Source: Lachnospiraceae bacterium UBA7060 (lineage in GTDB: Bacteria > Bacillota > Clostridia > Lachnospirales > Lachnospiraceae). From it: a stretch of DNA of 15,090 nt. The translations under genes were made by a program, and so were the position numbers. Below are positions 13,815 through 15,090 of the stretch, in pieces (the first letter of the stretch is position 1; the number at the start of each line of letters is the position of its first letter). Below the pieces are notes generated by a model. The model had not been told where the DNA came from and searched no databases. It saw only the letters and a list, made by a program, of their open reading frames with translations. The stretch lies in contig DLAA01000025.1 of NCBI GenBank assembly GCA_002493835.1, positions 46,849 through 61,938 of the forward strand, written 5' to 3'.

Positions 13815-15090
13815 AAAAGTAATTCCCGTGATATTCCCGTCATTATCAATCTTTATTTCTTCAATGACGGATCGCCAAAGAGTGCGTTTTTCTTCACGGG
13901 TTAAAGTGTTATATATCGACTTGAAATCAGCTGCTAAAATGCTTTTCAAGGTTGTGAAGTCTGGTGGCGTTTCCTGCGCCGCGTCCGGCAGCTTTTCAAG
14001 TGCCGTGGTATATATTTCATAGTCTTTTTTATATTCTTCAAGGTTTATTAACTCGTTCACATACAATTCTTTTAGTTTAGAAAGTTTTCGTTTAAGAACT
14101 GCCTTGTCATTGGATGTGATTGAACGTTTTCGACTGGCGGCTTGCACTTCCCATTCAAGCTGACAGCGGTTTATTTCCTCTTCCAGATGGGAGAACAGCC
14201 ACGTTTCAATTATATCTTCCCGGATGGAATGATTATGAACGCAGAGTCCGCGCTTGAAATGCTGGTTGCAGCGATAATAAAAGTATTCCTTTGACTTATA
14301 ACCGACCAGCTTATGACGACATTCACTACAGACCAGAATGGATGTGAAAATATAGACTTTGCCAGACGGAGAGGAACGCGCGTTTTTGCTAGTTAACTTC
14401 TGTACACGGTCAAATTGGTCACGGCTGATGATTGCTGGGCAGAAATTATCATTATATCTGCCGCCACGGTCATATATCCCGGTATATAGCTTTTCGCGGA
14501 GCATACGCCGGAAAGTAGCGTCACACCAATTCACGCCGTATGTTTCCCGGATATATTTCACAGTACCACGCTGGGACACTGTAGTTTCATATTGGTTGAA
14601 AGCGTCCCGCACAATGTCGGCTTTTTCCGGGACGATTTCAAGCCGTTTCTCCTCATTCACACGGAAGCCAAAAGGACAACTGCCGGAAACAACCGTGCCA
14701 TGCGCAATTTTACTGTCGAAAACAACGTCGATTCTTTCCCCGTCAATATCAGCTTCATTTTGGGCTATGGACAATTTCACATTGATATACAAACGACCAT
14801 TCGCGGTGGTTGTGTCGTATTCTTCATCGGTGGTAAGCCATTCACAGTTATGGTCATGTAAAATTTCCATGATTTTATAATAGTCCGCAACAGACCGAAA
14901 CCAGCGGTCAAGACGGCAGAAAAGAAGTATATCAACCTCATTCCGCTTGACCGATTCTATCATTTTTTGAAATTCGGTGCGCTTGTGTAAGTGCTTCCGG
15001 GCAGTTTTCGCAGCGTCGATATATACGCCGACAATCAGCCAGCCACGCTCACGGGCGTATTTTTCAAGCCGTTCTTGCTGGGCTTCAAGG
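13794..15090. mobile_element. Left end of an integrative element (partial)
   Basis: Everything right of the broken ATPase frame belongs to an inserted element whose terminal gene is a large serine recombinase transcribed toward the junction. Integrases at the very end of an element, reading outwards, are usual for integrative conjugative/mobilisable elements and some phages. No other element gene is inside the window, so its type (ICE, IME or phage) cannot be told. The left limit is uncertain by about 10 nt. Confidence 0.85.
13809..15090 (-). CDS. Large serine recombinase (integrase), N-terminus beyond window
   Basis: 426 residues are visible; the frame runs off the right edge without a start. 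About 20-25 residues with the catalytic serine (YxRVS motif) must lie outside. An ATG at 14963 is internal: upstream in-frame sequence (LEAQQERLEKYARERGW, then TARKHLHKRTEFQKM) is plainly resolvase catalytic domain. Next come VDILLFCRLDRWFRSVADYY (conserved LDR-x-x-R), the recombinase domain (CPFGFRVNEEKRLEIV ... FNQYETTV ... FRRMLREKLYTGIY), a zinc ribbon (CSECRHKLVGY ... YYRCNQHFKRGLC) and a C-terminal coiled coil (about residues 320-390) that controls direction of recombination. It catalyses integration and excision by double-strand cleavage and 180-degree rotation, with a separate directionality factor for excision. Its stop codon lies in the junction inverted repeat. Confidence 0.93.
   Translation of the reverse strand, partial: LEAQQERLEKYARERGWLIVGVYIDAAKTARKHLHKRTEFQKMIESVKRNEVDILLFCRLDRWFRSVADYYKIMEILHDHNCEWLTTDEEYDTTTANGRLYINVKLSIAQNEADIDGERIDVVFDSKIAHGTVVSGSCPFGFRVNEEKRLEIVPEKADIVRDAFNQYETTVSQRGTVKYIRETYGVNWCDATFRRMLREKLYTGIYDRGGRYNDNFCPAIISRDQFDRVQKLTSKNARSSPSGKVYIFTSILVCSECRHKLVGYKSKEYFYYRCNQHFKRGLCVHNHSIREDIIETWLFSHLEEEINRCQLEWEVQAASRKRSITSNDKAVLKRKLSKLKELYVNELINLEEYKKDYEIYTTALEKLPDAAQETPPDFTTLKSILAADFKSIYNTLTREEKRTLWRSVIEEIKIDNDGNITGITFG

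Noticed and set aside
14359..14880. 173-codon + strand frame inside the element
   Set aside because: It is the antisense of the recombinase catalytic and DNA-binding domains.
14963..14965. ATG as true start of the recombinase
   Set aside because: The in-frame sequence from there to the window edge is conserved resolvase-domain sequence, so the gene is only truncated by the window.

Overview
The window looks like a chromosomal segment from a low-to-moderate GC, Gram-positive anaerobe of the Clostridia, most likely Lachnospiraceae. The basis is AAAGGAG-type ribosome binding sites, frequent TTG/GTG starts, Sec signal peptides on MORN-repeat proteins, a Bce-type two-component/ABC cluster and the style of the serine recombinase. 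Genus cannot be told from the sequence alone.

Left part (1-2637). The window opens inside a perfect (AAGC)8 tetranucleotide repeat, followed by an intrinsic terminator. Two adjacent same-strand genes then encode exported proteins: a MORN-repeat protein (335-1588) and a cysteine-rich protein ending in four DnaJ-like CxxCxxxG motifs (1606-2385). A strong hairpin and a short relic of an IS66-type TnpA follow.

Middle part (2638-11310). A cytidylate-kinase-like gene faces left and shares a divergent intergenic region with the rightward genes. That region has a good promoter for each direction and two GCGAAGC mini-hairpins. Then comes a long run of small, mostly unrelated enzymes, all on the + strand: HAD phosphatase, DUF1835/DUF3658 protein, GNAT, SAM methyltransferase, minimal kinase-like protein, the 3' relic of an alpha/beta hydrolase, VOC protein, small PurH-annotated-type protein, GNAT, P-loop kinase, NUDIX hydrolase, dCMP deaminase, a possible 46-residue ORF and a GNAT. 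Nearly all have their own Shine-Dalgarno. One terminator sits on the methyltransferase stop codon. The set looks like an accretion zone of detoxifying, modifying and nucleotide-handling enzymes rather than one pathway.

Right part (11338-15090). An OmpR-family response regulator and an intramembrane-sensing (BceS-like) histidine kinase overlap by ATGA. A terminator and a palindromic operator-like region follow, then the ATPase gene of the partner ABC transporter. This ATPase is cut at its Walker B/D-loop codons (ADEPTG) by a mobile element. The element's first gene is a large serine recombinase pointing back at the junction, with its stop codon inside an inverted repeat spanning the junction. 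The recombinase N-terminus, the rest of the element and the rest of the transporter lie beyond the window. The sensing half of an antimicrobial-peptide resistance module is therefore intact, while its ATPase is interrupted, perhaps reversibly.
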